Part shown: positions 1 to 7,239 of the stretch, in pieces | Numbering within the stretch: position 1 is the stretch's first letter | Layout of the letters: each line of letters begins with the position of its first letter | Origin: Scatosoma sp045660265 | Lineage (GTDB): Bacteria; Bacillota; Clostridia; Christensenellales; Borkfalkiaceae | NCBI GenBank assembly: GCA_045660265.1 | Contig: JAZRDM010000027.1 | Location: 16,394-80,393 of the forward strand | Direction: 5' to 3' | DNA length: 64,000 nucleotides | The notes under the pieces: generated by a model | What the model was told of the DNA's origin: nothing | Seen by the model: only the letters and a program-made list of their open reading frames with translations | Database searches by the model: none | Made by a program: the position numbers and the translations under genes

Positions 1-2
1 TA

Positions 3-3000
3 CGCGTTAGCAATGACGTAGAAACTTCGTGGGAAAGACAAGCGAAACTCACCTTTAAAGCAGACGGCGAAACGATTTCGGAAATTCCTTACACCAAGAC
101 GTTTGGGATTGAAGGAGAAATTCCCGCAGTTCCTGAAAAAGCAGGGTATAAGGGTCAATGGGAAAGCTATACGTTAGACGGTAACGATATCGTTGTCAAC
201 GCAGTCTATACGGCGCATAGCTTTACGGAAAATCCTACCAATCTTTTCAAGATGGAATATGAAGAATACTTCTTAATCGTATACTTGACGAATCACGACT
301 ACGTTGGTATAGAGCATACGCAGTCTGTTGAAGATAAAGTGCCCAACCTGCATTTCTTTGATTACGTAGAAGTAGACGGAAAAATTGCTTCTAAAAATCC
401 TAGTTCGGTTAGAAAGGCAGCTTTCTTAAACATTTGGAATAGGGAAGGCTCGTTTGCAATCTATCTTCCTGATGGCGTTGCTGCGCCTGCGCAAAAGGTT
501 GTTTTGAAGAAGGGTTGTCAAATTCCTTCCAACGCATATCGCTTGGATGCAAACAACTTAACTTGCTACGTATTGGAAGAAGACGTAACCTTCTTGTATG
601 AAAACGGCGCTTGGGTAAGACAATCTGACGGTGGAGACGCTGGAAACTCTGGATCGGCTCTTATGCCCAAGTATAAAAATAATTACATTTTATCCGATTT
701 GTATCAAACGGGACACGAAGCATCTGCAGAGCTTGAAAAAGGCTATCTTTACGTAGATAAAACGACGGATGGTAAGGTATATGGCTACAATACCTCTTCG
801 TCCTTCTCCATTACCTTCGATTTCTCGATGAATTTGGGCAGCAATGATGTGTCTGCGCAAGGCAATTATACGGTATTTGATATTTCCATGGCAACGCGTG
901 GGTGGAATTCTTCGCACGGCTTTGGCTGGAGCTTGTATTTGTATCGTCCTGGAAATGCGAATAAATGCGTAGAGTTCCATTGTTCTCCCAGTGAAAATGC
1001 AGGTGAGGCAGGTAGTCTCGGTGCATATGATTGGGTAGGCAATTTTGAAAAAGGCGTAATTTATCGCGTTACTCTTGGTTATAGATTGATTGACGAGGCA
1101 ACCGGTACGGTAGAAACGTACGTAAACATCAATGGCCAAGAAACGCTTCAAACCTTTGTGTTAGGCACAAGCTATATGCAATATGAGTACATGGTAGATA
1201 GCATTTCGTTTATGACGAATTCGGCAATCACCAACGGCGTTTTGATTACCGACCCTGGTTTTAACCCGAATGCAGACGGCAGATATACCATTACTTTACA
1301 AGACGGCGATACGGTATTGGCGCAAGAAAAGGCATGGAATTATACCCTTCCCGAATTAGACGCGTACAAATACGGTAAAGAAGGTCAAGTATTTATCGGC
1401 TGGACGAACAATACTTCGACGATTGAAAAGCTGTATCCTGCTGGTTCTACTGTTGAATTGACGAAAGACGAAACGTATTATCCCGTATGGATGTACTTAA
1501 ATATGAGAGACGGTGCTGCTGTTCGCGTAAGCGGTACGGGCGGGCTTCGTTTCTTGGTAGACGTTGACGGTGCGGCTTATCAATTTGGTGTAAACAATAG
1601 CTTAATTAAGGGCGCAGGTACGTTGCTTGTTCCTAGCAACTATCTCGACAATGGCTTGGCGTTCGTACACGAAAGCTTCCCCGAAGGCTATTACGTAGAT
1701 ATTCCTACGGAACAATGGAATAATCAAACGGGGGACGTATGGACGTACGTTGCGGCGCTTACCAACATTAGCCCCGCACAATACACCCGTTCTATGTCCG
1801 CAAGAGGTTATTTGAAGATTGCTTACAGCGACGGTACGGAAGGGTATGTTTACACGGCGTACAGCAAAGATTTGCACGCAAGAAGCGTCTATCAAGTTGC
1901 AACAATGGCGTATAACAAAAACGAAAGACCTGACATGGTAATCAACTACGTAAACAGCGTAGCCGATATTACCTTGAATAATGGTTTTGCAGTGGATAAA
2001 AACGGCGTTGGTAACTACGCAGTTAGCTACGAAAAGACGGATTTGGCATTCACCGTTACCTTTGATAAGGCAGTAAAAGCGGTTGTTATCAACGGCGAAC
2101 GTATTCTTGCCGGCTACTCGGCTGAAATCGTTATCGACGGATCGGTATACAACGTAGACGGCTATAAGCTTTCTACAAACGGCTTAACGCTTACCTTCAC
2201 GCTTGAAACGGGGGATATGACGGCGTACTATCAATCGCTTGTCAACTATTACGCGAAGAGCGGCGATTACACCGAAGAACATCAAAAAGCGGTGGACGGT
2301 ATCCTTCAAGCATGGGGCGGTAACTATTCTGACGCGGCTCAAAACGCAGCGTATGTAGCGCAATTAGAACGCATTAAAACGAAGACAGAGCAACGCAATG
2401 ACGTTGGTACGATTGCTTTGACAACGCCTGTAATCAGCTACGGCGAAGCCTTGGGTTACGCGGTAACGTGGACGGCGGTTGCAAATGCAGACTACTACTA
2501 CGTAACGGACGATAACGACTATCGCAACGGCGTATACGTTTTAGCAACGGACGATTTGGTATACAAACCCGAAGTTGTAGGTAAGCACAACGTAACGGTT
2601 ACGGCGTATTCTTATTATGAAGAATACAACGCTTCGGCAACGAGCGCGCCTTTTGAAACGGTGGAAGTAAAACCTGTATTCAGCTATAAAGCGATGGCAA
2701 ACGGGTTGTATAAGTTTGACGCAGAACAAATGGGAAAGTTGGGCCTTTCGACGAGTGATGATTACTATAAGCACGAAACGACAAGAGATAACGGCTTGGG
2801 AATCGGTATTATGGAAAAAGTAACGTATTACTTTGCTTATTACAACAAAGATCATGGTTGGTCTACGAAAGAAGCAAATGCAACCGACTGGACTTCTCCT
2901 GCCGAGCTTCCCGATCATGCGGCGAATTTGAAGGCAATGGGGAACAATATCTTGTTGCTTTCGGAAAACACCAGCGCATCCTTGAAGGCTGATTCCGTTT

Positions 3001-4049
3001 GGGAAACGAGCAGAACGAAGTACGTTATGGATACGGCTTGGTCGCTTGGCATGAAGGTAATCGTTTGCGACGACGTGCTTTATAAAGCCTCGAAAGATTC
3101 GGAAAACGAATCGGCGACGAAAACTACGGTAAACAATCGTAAGGATATGATTGAAAAATACGTAACGCACCCTGCCTTCTATGGCTTCTCGTTGGAAGAC
3201 GAACCTGAAATGGATGAAATAGACAACGTAAGCTGGATGGTTAAAGCCTTGAAAACGGTTTGCGCAGAATTTGGTTATTCAAAAGCAAACGGTAACGAAC
3301 CCTTCTTCTTGGCTTGCTTATATCAAAAGAACGTAGGCTTTACTTCGGGTCTCAGCGGAAATTACAACAACTATTTGTCTAACTGGGTAAGCGAAACGGG
3401 GTTAGATTATCTCTACATTGACCTTTATACAGGACACGCAATGGGGGATAGCACGAATAGATATTCGTCGACGTATAGCGCTGTATATTCGGATAGTCTT
3501 GGCGTTATGAGCGGGGATGTGAAATTCCATCAAGTTATTACCGCGCACACGCAAAATAAGGATTCTGAAGGCGTATTGACTGAAGAAGACATGTACATGT
3601 CTATGCTGTACGCAGCGGCACACAACGTAGCGGGCTATTCTTGGTTCTGTTACTTCCCTATCGTAGAAGAATTGGCAGGCTCGATGGTGGGCTTTGACGG
3701 TATGGGCTACGGTAACGGTATCGGTAATAAAGCAGAGGACAAATATAGTTATTATGATGCGGCTGCGAAGGCTGGCTATCAATTCGAAATTATTCAAGGA
3801 TTATTGAATGGCTATCAATTAACGTCGAGAAAAGTTCAGTCGAACCTGTTGACAACGACGCTTACGAAGGGTACGAACACGATTACCGTTTACGTAAACG
3901 CAGATACGCAAAGCTTGTCTGCAAAGCCGACGGCGAATGCAAAGGGCAGTAAGTGTTATCTCTTCGGACATGGCATAGACGGCTATTATCAAATGGTAAG
4001 CGGCAGAACCACGGTGTTACCTGGTCAAGCGATTGTTTGTATCGCATAA
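3..4049 (+). CDS. Large secreted multidomain glycoside-hydrolase-like protein (5' partial)
   Basis: The frame is open from base 3, so the gene begins upstream of the window; the ATG at 252 is internal because InlB-like coding sequence precedes it. Visible order: an InlB/Flg_new-like unit (about 50-230); a beta-domain with an 'LTNHDY' start and 'GCQIPS' end (255-630) that is also found in the protein at 15249; a concanavalin/LamG-like region (660-1250); a second InlB-like unit containing 'FIGWTN' (1260-1490); a segment with 'GTGGLRFLVDVDG' seen in many clostridial secreted proteins (1500-1920); a helical stretch (2200-2390); a fibronectin-like unit (2400-2680); and a C-terminal alpha/beta, probably TIM-barrel, region (2690-4046). 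That last region carries 'GFSLEDEPEMDE' near 3183, like the acid/base strand of GH-A enzymes. There is no C-terminal membrane anchor. Substrate unknown. The existence of the gene is certain; the enzyme assignment is tentative. Confidence 0.8.
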   Translation, partial: RVSNDVETSWERQAKLTFKADGETISEIPYTKTFGIEGEIPAVPEKAGYKGQWESYTLDGNDIVVNAVYTAHSFTENPTNLFKMEYEEYFLIVYLTNHDYVGIEHTQSVEDKVPNLHFFDYVEVDGKIASKNPSSVRKAAFLNIWNREGSFAIYLPDGVAAPAQKVVLKKGCQIPSNAYRLDANNLTCYVLEEDVTFLYENGAWVRQSDGGDAGNSGSALMPKYKNNYILSDLYQTGHEASAELEKGYLYVDKTTDGKVYGYNTSSSFSITFDFSMNLGSNDVSAQGNYTVFDISMATRGWNSSHGFGWSLYLYRPGNANKCVEFHCSPSENAGEAGSLGAYDWVGNFEKGVIYRVTLGYRLIDEATGTVETYVNINGQETLQTFVLGTSYMQYEYMVDSISFMTNSAITNGVLITDPGFNPNADGRYTITLQDGDTVLAQEKAWNYTLPELDAYKYGKEGQVFIGWTNNTSTIEKLYPAGSTVELTKDETYYPVWMYLNMRDGAAVRVSGTGGLRFLVDVDGAAYQFGVNNSLIKGAGTLLVPSNYLDNGLAFVHESFPEGYYVDIPTEQWNNQTGDVWTYVAALTNISPAQYTRSMSARGYLKIAYSDGTEGYVYTAYSKDLHARSVYQVATMAYNKNERPDMVINYVNSVADITLNNGFAVDKNGVGNYAVSYEKTDLAFTVTFDKAVKAVVINGERILAGYSAEIVIDGSVYNVDGYKLSTNGLTLTFTLETGDMTAYYQSLVNYYAKSGDYTEEHQKAVDGILQAWGGNYSDAAQNAAYVAQLERIKTKTEQRNDVGTIALTTPVISYGEALGYAVTWTAVANADYYYVTDDNDYRNGVYVLATDDLVYKPEVVGKHNVTVTAYSYYEEYNASATSAPFETVEVKPVFSYKAMANGLYKFDAEQMGKLGLSTSDDYYKHETTRDNGLGIGIMEKVTYYFAYYNKDHGWSTKEANATDWTSPAELPDHAANLKAMGNNILLLSENTSASLKADSVWETSRTKYVMDTAWSLGMKVIVCDDVLYKASKDSENESATKTTVNNRKDMIEKYVTHPAFYGFSLEDEPEMDEIDNVSWMVKALKTVCAEFGYSKANGNEPFFLACLYQKNVGFTSGLSGNYNNYLSNWVSETGLDYLYIDLYTGHAMGDSTNRYSSTYSAVYSDSLGVMSGDVKFHQVITAHTQNKDSEGVLTEEDMYMSMLYAAAHNVAGYSWFCYFPIVEELAGSMVGFDGMGYGNGIGNKAEDKYSYYDAAAKAGYQFEIIQGLLNGYQLTSRKVQSNLLTTTLTKGTNTITVYVNADTQSLSAKPTANAKGSKCYLFGHGIDGYYQMVSGRTTVLPGQAIVCIA

Positions 4050-4063
4050 AGGAGGAAAGAAGT

Positions 4064-4183
4064 ATGAAAAAGATATATGAAAGCATTAAAATCGAAGTAA
4101 TTCTTCTTTCGGAAGATATTGTACGTACGTCGCCTACCGACAACACGACGGATATGCCGGAATTCCCTGAAATTTTCGGTTAA
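4064..4183 (+). CDS. 39-residue peptide, unknown function
   Basis: The ATG follows a strong GGAGG site (4051-4055) with 8 nt spacing, 14 nt after the preceding stop, so the peptide is probably translated from the same mRNA. The sequence opens MKKIYESIKIEVILLSEDI and ends in an acidic, proline- and phenylalanine-containing tail (DMPEFPEIFG). It has no signal peptide or membrane segment. Short proteins with the pattern 'MKK-Y-P-I-E-V-x-x-x-x-EDI-x-TS' are, from memory, common and uncharacterised in gut Firmicutes, where they resemble precursor peptides in size. No modification enzyme is next to it here. A strong terminator follows directly. Confidence 0.7.
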   Translation: MKKIYESIKIEVILLSEDIVRTSPTDNTTDMPEFPEIFG

Positions 4184-4193
4184 TTAACAAAAA

Positions 4194-4228
4194 ACGGCTT
4201 GCGTAGTTTTACGCAAGCCGTAATTTTT
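4194..4228 (+). terminator. Rho-independent terminator
   Basis: A 12-bp perfect stem (4194-4205 with 4210-4221), a 4-nt loop and then AATTTTT. It ends the transcript of the large secreted protein and the small peptide. Confidence 0.9.
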
Positions 4229-4233
4229 ACATC

Positions 4234-4282
4234 AAAAAAGAGCAAGTAGAAGGGGTTGCCTTGGATACTTGCTCTTTTTTTT
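4234..4282. terminator. Bidirectional terminator
   Basis: AAAAAAGAGCAAGTA (4234-4248) is complementary to TACTTGCTCTTTTTT (4266-4280), giving T-runs on both strands. It overlaps the stop codon of the minus-strand AraC gene at 4281-4283 and is its terminator; it also backs up the plus-strand terminator just before it. Confidence 0.85.
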
Positions 4283-5099
4283 AATGATTGTCTTGTAAGC
4301 GCGGGTTGGCTTCTTTAATTTTCTTTAAGTGCCGATACAGCGTAGCGGAGTTGTTAAATCCGCATTTGGTACATATTTCTTGGAAAGTGAGTTTTCTGTC
4401 AGGGTCGTTTAACAGCTCGATGGCTTTTTGTAAACGAACGTCGTTTAAGAAAGAAAGGAAATTTTTTCCAACCACTTGTTTAAACTTTTTAGAAAAATAT
4501 TCTTTAGAATACCCAAAGCGGTATGCCATCGAATCGAGGGAAAGATTTTCGAAATAATTTTCTTTTACGTAATTGACAAAGGCAATTGCGGTGGTATTCA
4601 TAGATTCATATTCATTGGTACCGATAAGCCCGTACAGCTTGACAATTTTGTCTAAAAACAAATTGGCGAAAGCGCTGTCCACTAAATAGTTTCTATCCTT
4701 ATAATCCAGCCATTTTTGCAAAAGAGAATAAATTTCCGCGTTGGCTTTTTTGTTTTGTAATAAGCAAGGGAATTTTGAGTTTTTATAAAACAAATTAAAC
4801 TCGTGTAAATAACCGCCACTTAAAAGTACGATAAAACCAAGTGTGTTATTATCGTCGTTTTCGTAATAATGCACCTGCTCGTTATTGCAAAGAAAGGCGT
4901 CGCCTTTCGTCAGCTCGTAAACGCTGTCGCCGCAATGTATGGTAGTTTTTCCTTTGATAAGATAAATAAATTCTAAACTCTTGTGATAGTGTGGAATATC
5001 AAAGAAAAAATTTTCCTTTTTCAAAAACATGTAAAAGGGGTTGTCGGCGGGGTGCTCGTATAAAGGATTTTCCATTGAATACAGTTTAGCTTGTTTCAT
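4281..5099 (-). CDS. AraC-family regulator with cupin sensor
   Basis: 272 residues. The N-terminal half is a cupin-like arabinose-binding type fold ('PHYHKSLEFIYLIKG', then 'GDAFLCNNEQVHYYEN'); the C-terminal ~100 residues hold the two helix-turn-helix units of AraC/XylS proteins ('SLDSMAYRFGYSKEYFSKKF' and 'TFQEICTKCGFNNSATLYRH'). A cytoplasmic sugar-responsive activator is the expected role. It is divergent from importer 1 (5389), which is its most likely target. The start has no Shine-Dalgarno; a promoter at 5106-5133 places the transcription start at or within a base of the ATG, so the mRNA may be leaderless. The effector is unknown. Confidence 0.92.
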   Translation of the reverse strand: MKQAKLYSMENPLYEHPADNPFYMFLKKENFFFDIPHYHKSLEFIYLIKGKTTIHCGDSVYELTKGDAFLCNNEQVHYYENDDNNTLGFIVLLSGGYLHEFNLFYKNSKFPCLLQNKKANAEIYSLLQKWLDYKDRNYLVDSAFANLFLDKIVKLYGLIGTNEYESMNTTAIAFVNYVKENYFENLSLDSMAYRFGYSKEYFSKKFKQVVGKNFLSFLNDVRLQKAIELLNDPDRKLTFQEICTKCGFNNSATLYRHLKKIKEANPRLQDNH

Positions 5100-5105
5100 G
5101 GTTAA

Positions 5106-5133
5106 AGTGTATCATAAAAAAATAAATTGTCAA
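5106..5133 (-). promoter_or_regulatory. Promoter of AraC regulator, 6 nt from ATG
   Basis: Read on the minus strand: TTGACA, 16-nt spacer, TACACT, then 6 nt (TTAACC) to the ATG. The predicted transcription start therefore falls on or next to the start codon, which leaves no room for a ribosome site. Confidence 0.7.
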
Positions 5134-5254
5134 GGGGAAAAAAGAGAAAGGGCAAAAATTGATATATTTTTCCAAATCATAGCAAAAATTGCGAAAAAGA
5201 CTAAAAAACAAACGGTTATGACAAAAAATGCAACAAAAAAAGTAATATTTTCTA

Positions 5255-5314
5255 TTGACAAAATCTTGCCGAAAATGTATAATCATTGTAGGAAAAAATA
5301 AGTTCTATTATAAT
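5255..5314 (+). promoter_or_regulatory. Tandem sigma-A promoters of importer 1 operon
   Basis: The first promoter is a perfect consensus: TTGACA (5255-5260), 17 nt, TATAAT (5278-5283). A second follows at once: TTGTAG (5286-5291), 17 nt, TATAAT (5309-5314). The AT-rich DNA between 5140 and 5250 is the probable regulator-binding region; no clear repeat pair with 21-bp spacing was found there. Confidence 0.85.
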
Positions 5315-5318
5315 GTAC

Positions 5319-5351
5319 ACGCGCGCGTTTACATGATGCCCGCGGGCGCGT
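5319..5351 (+). promoter_or_regulatory. GC-rich inverted repeat in 5' UTR
   Basis: ACGCGC (5319-5324) pairs with GCGCGT (5346-5351), with further CG-rich pairing inside and the self-complementary CCGCGG at 5340-5345. It stands out in AT-rich surroundings just after the promoters. It could be an operator or an RNA hairpin at the 5' end of the operon message. Confidence 0.5.
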
Positions 5352-5388
5352 AGAAATTAAAAAAAAGTGAACGAATAAGGAGGATTTC

Positions 5389-7161
5389 ATGAAGAAAAAT
5401 CTAATGGCTTTATTAGCGCTGACGGTGGCATGTACATCTGTTTTGTCCTCGTGCGGCGGTGGCGGCGATCAAGCCGGCACAAGCGACTCTACGGGTAACA
5501 ACGGCGGCGGCAACAGTAATTTCATCAGTACGCAAGCTTTAAGCTTGGCTGAACTTGGCGAGGGTTTCAATGCAAACTATTTGCCTGATACGTCTAAAAT
5601 TACGCAATTCTCTGGTAAAATTGACGTCTGCTTAGACTTTGAAGGTACGCAAAGCGGTTGGAGAGCTTTAGCTGCAGAATATAAGAGATTGCAAGGCGGT
5701 GCTGTAGAAGTAAACATTAACACCAACTTCGTAGGTTCGTCCTACTCGCAAAACTTAAATACGCAATTAAACAACCTCAATACCGACTGGGATATCGTAG
5801 AAGGTAACTTGGGTTATACGTCTACCTATGAACATTGTATCGATATGTATTCGGCTATCGCATCCTACAACCCTTACTGCGGTAAGGACGTACAATGGTC
5901 GAGCGTACTTGACAAAGCTGCTTACACAACCAAGGAAGCAGATACCAGCGGTAAGAGTATTATTTTGAACTCGGAAATCATGCAAACGTGCTGGTTTGTA
6001 AATGAAGTTGCTTTAAGAGAAGCAGGGGAGCTTGGTTACGTAAACGATTCTGATGAAGTAGGTTACCCTGAAACGTGGGACGACTTAATCAACCTTTGCA
6101 AGTACATGAAGCAAGCTGGTTACTCCAATCCTTTGGGTATTTCCTTGACGCAAGCAAGCGTAGAATCCTTGCAATTTAGCTGGTTGCTCCGCGTATACGG
6201 CGACTATTACTATCGTCAATTCTATCAATACATCATGGGTAATGAGATTTGGGCTGGTTATGATCCGACGGCAGAAGTTGTCGAAGTGAATGATGGTTAC
6301 GGCATACGTTACGCTAAGATGTTAAATATTCTTTTTGAAGAAGACACCGATTTCGGCCCCGGCTACATTGGCTATACCAGTGAAGTATATCTCGATTTCG
6401 TAAACCAACTTTGGAAGATGAACGGCTATTTAATGAAGGACGTTACGAATACGGAATTCGGCGAATTGCGCGATAAGTTTGAAACGCAAGGCGACGAAAA
6501 GGGTTCTCCTCAAATCATCTTAGACTATCAAGGGTTTGGTCTTAAATACGAAAACTCGAAGGCAAGCAACTTCGAAGTAGGTTATTTCGATTATCCTACC
6601 ATGGTTTCCGGTAACTATACGACGGGTGAAAAGATTGTTCCTGAAGAAACGATTACTCGTGATATCGGCGGTAACGGCGGGTTCCTTTCCATCATCAACC
6701 ACGTAGGCGACTCTACGCAAAATACGTTGAATAAAGACTTTATTAAGTTCGTTATGTCCCCTTACGGTCAAACGATTTACTACAAAGGCTTGTATGAAAA
6801 CGGCGACGTACCTAAGGGATTGTCTTCCGTTAATAACGACCTTGTTGTAATTCCTAGCGAATGGAAAACGTATTTCGATAAGAGCAACGAAACGATTACC
6901 TTCAGCGGCGACGTAGACGCTTGTAGCTTCTTAACGTGGGGTGTTCGTTACGTAAACGGTTTGCCTGCAACGAGAGGATGTATTACGGAACTTTGGCGTA
7001 ACCTTTTAATCGAAGAAGGAAGTCTTGCAGCCGGCCAAGCATTGAAGCCTGCAAAGTTTGCGGCGGATTGGGCTGAAGCTGCTGAAACGGATATGCATGC
7101 GTTTGTAGCTTACAATAAGTGGCCTGCAAACTTCTGGGAAGATCCTACTTATCCGTTATAA
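5389..7161 (+). CDS. ABC importer 1 solute-binding lipoprotein
   Basis: 590 residues. Lipoprotein signal with lipobox LSSC (Cys near residue 22) followed by a Gly/Asp/Ser/Asn-rich tether. The body has the pattern of extracellular family 1 carbohydrate-binding proteins: 'YPETWDDLINLCKYMKQAG', 'FIKFVMSPYGQTIYYKGLY' and an aromatic-rich C-terminal half. It is anchored on the outer face of the membrane and delivers an oligosaccharide to the permeases encoded at 7240 and 9842. The start has a GGAGG site. The protein is longer than the usual 400-450 residues of the family. The ligand is unknown; an oligosaccharide is likely from the neighbours. Confidence 0.9.
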   Translation: MKKNLMALLALTVACTSVLSSCGGGGDQAGTSDSTGNNGGGNSNFISTQALSLAELGEGFNANYLPDTSKITQFSGKIDVCLDFEGTQSGWRALAAEYKRLQGGAVEVNINTNFVGSSYSQNLNTQLNNLNTDWDIVEGNLGYTSTYEHCIDMYSAIASYNPYCGKDVQWSSVLDKAAYTTKEADTSGKSIILNSEIMQTCWFVNEVALREAGELGYVNDSDEVGYPETWDDLINLCKYMKQAGYSNPLGISLTQASVESLQFSWLLRVYGDYYYRQFYQYIMGNEIWAGYDPTAEVVEVNDGYGIRYAKMLNILFEEDTDFGPGYIGYTSEVYLDFVNQLWKMNGYLMKDVTNTEFGELRDKFETQGDEKGSPQIILDYQGFGLKYENSKASNFEVGYFDYPTMVSGNYTTGEKIVPEETITRDIGGNGGFLSIINHVGDSTQNTLNKDFIKFVMSPYGQTIYYKGLYENGDVPKGLSSVNNDLVVIPSEWKTYFDKSNETITFSGDVDACSFLTWGVRYVNGLPATRGCITELWRNLLIEEGSLAAGQALKPAKFAADWAEAAETDMHAFVAYNKWPANFWEDPTYPL

Positions 7162-7178
7162 TCATTATTAAATGAATA

Positions 7179-7216
7179 TTCATACGCCGCAATGGTGAGA
7201 TGTTGCGGCGTATGAA
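7179..7216 (+). other. Intercistronic hairpin, solute-binding protein | permease
   Basis: A 14-bp perfect stem (7179-7192 with 7203-7216) containing CCGCAA...TTGCGG, with a 10-nt loop. No T-run follows, so it is probably an RNA processing or stability element rather than a full terminator. A hairpin with the same CCGCAA/TTGCGG core lies at the same place in importer 2. Confidence 0.8.
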
Positions 7217-7239
7217 ATCAATTTTACAGGGGGATACCC

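Noticed and set aside
5182..5243. A 21-bp AraC repeat pair upstream of importer 1 like those at 36853 and 38930
   Set aside because: TGCGAAAAAG and TGCAACAAAA occur 39 bp apart, and the positions 15 and 36 bp before the -35 do not match the motif.
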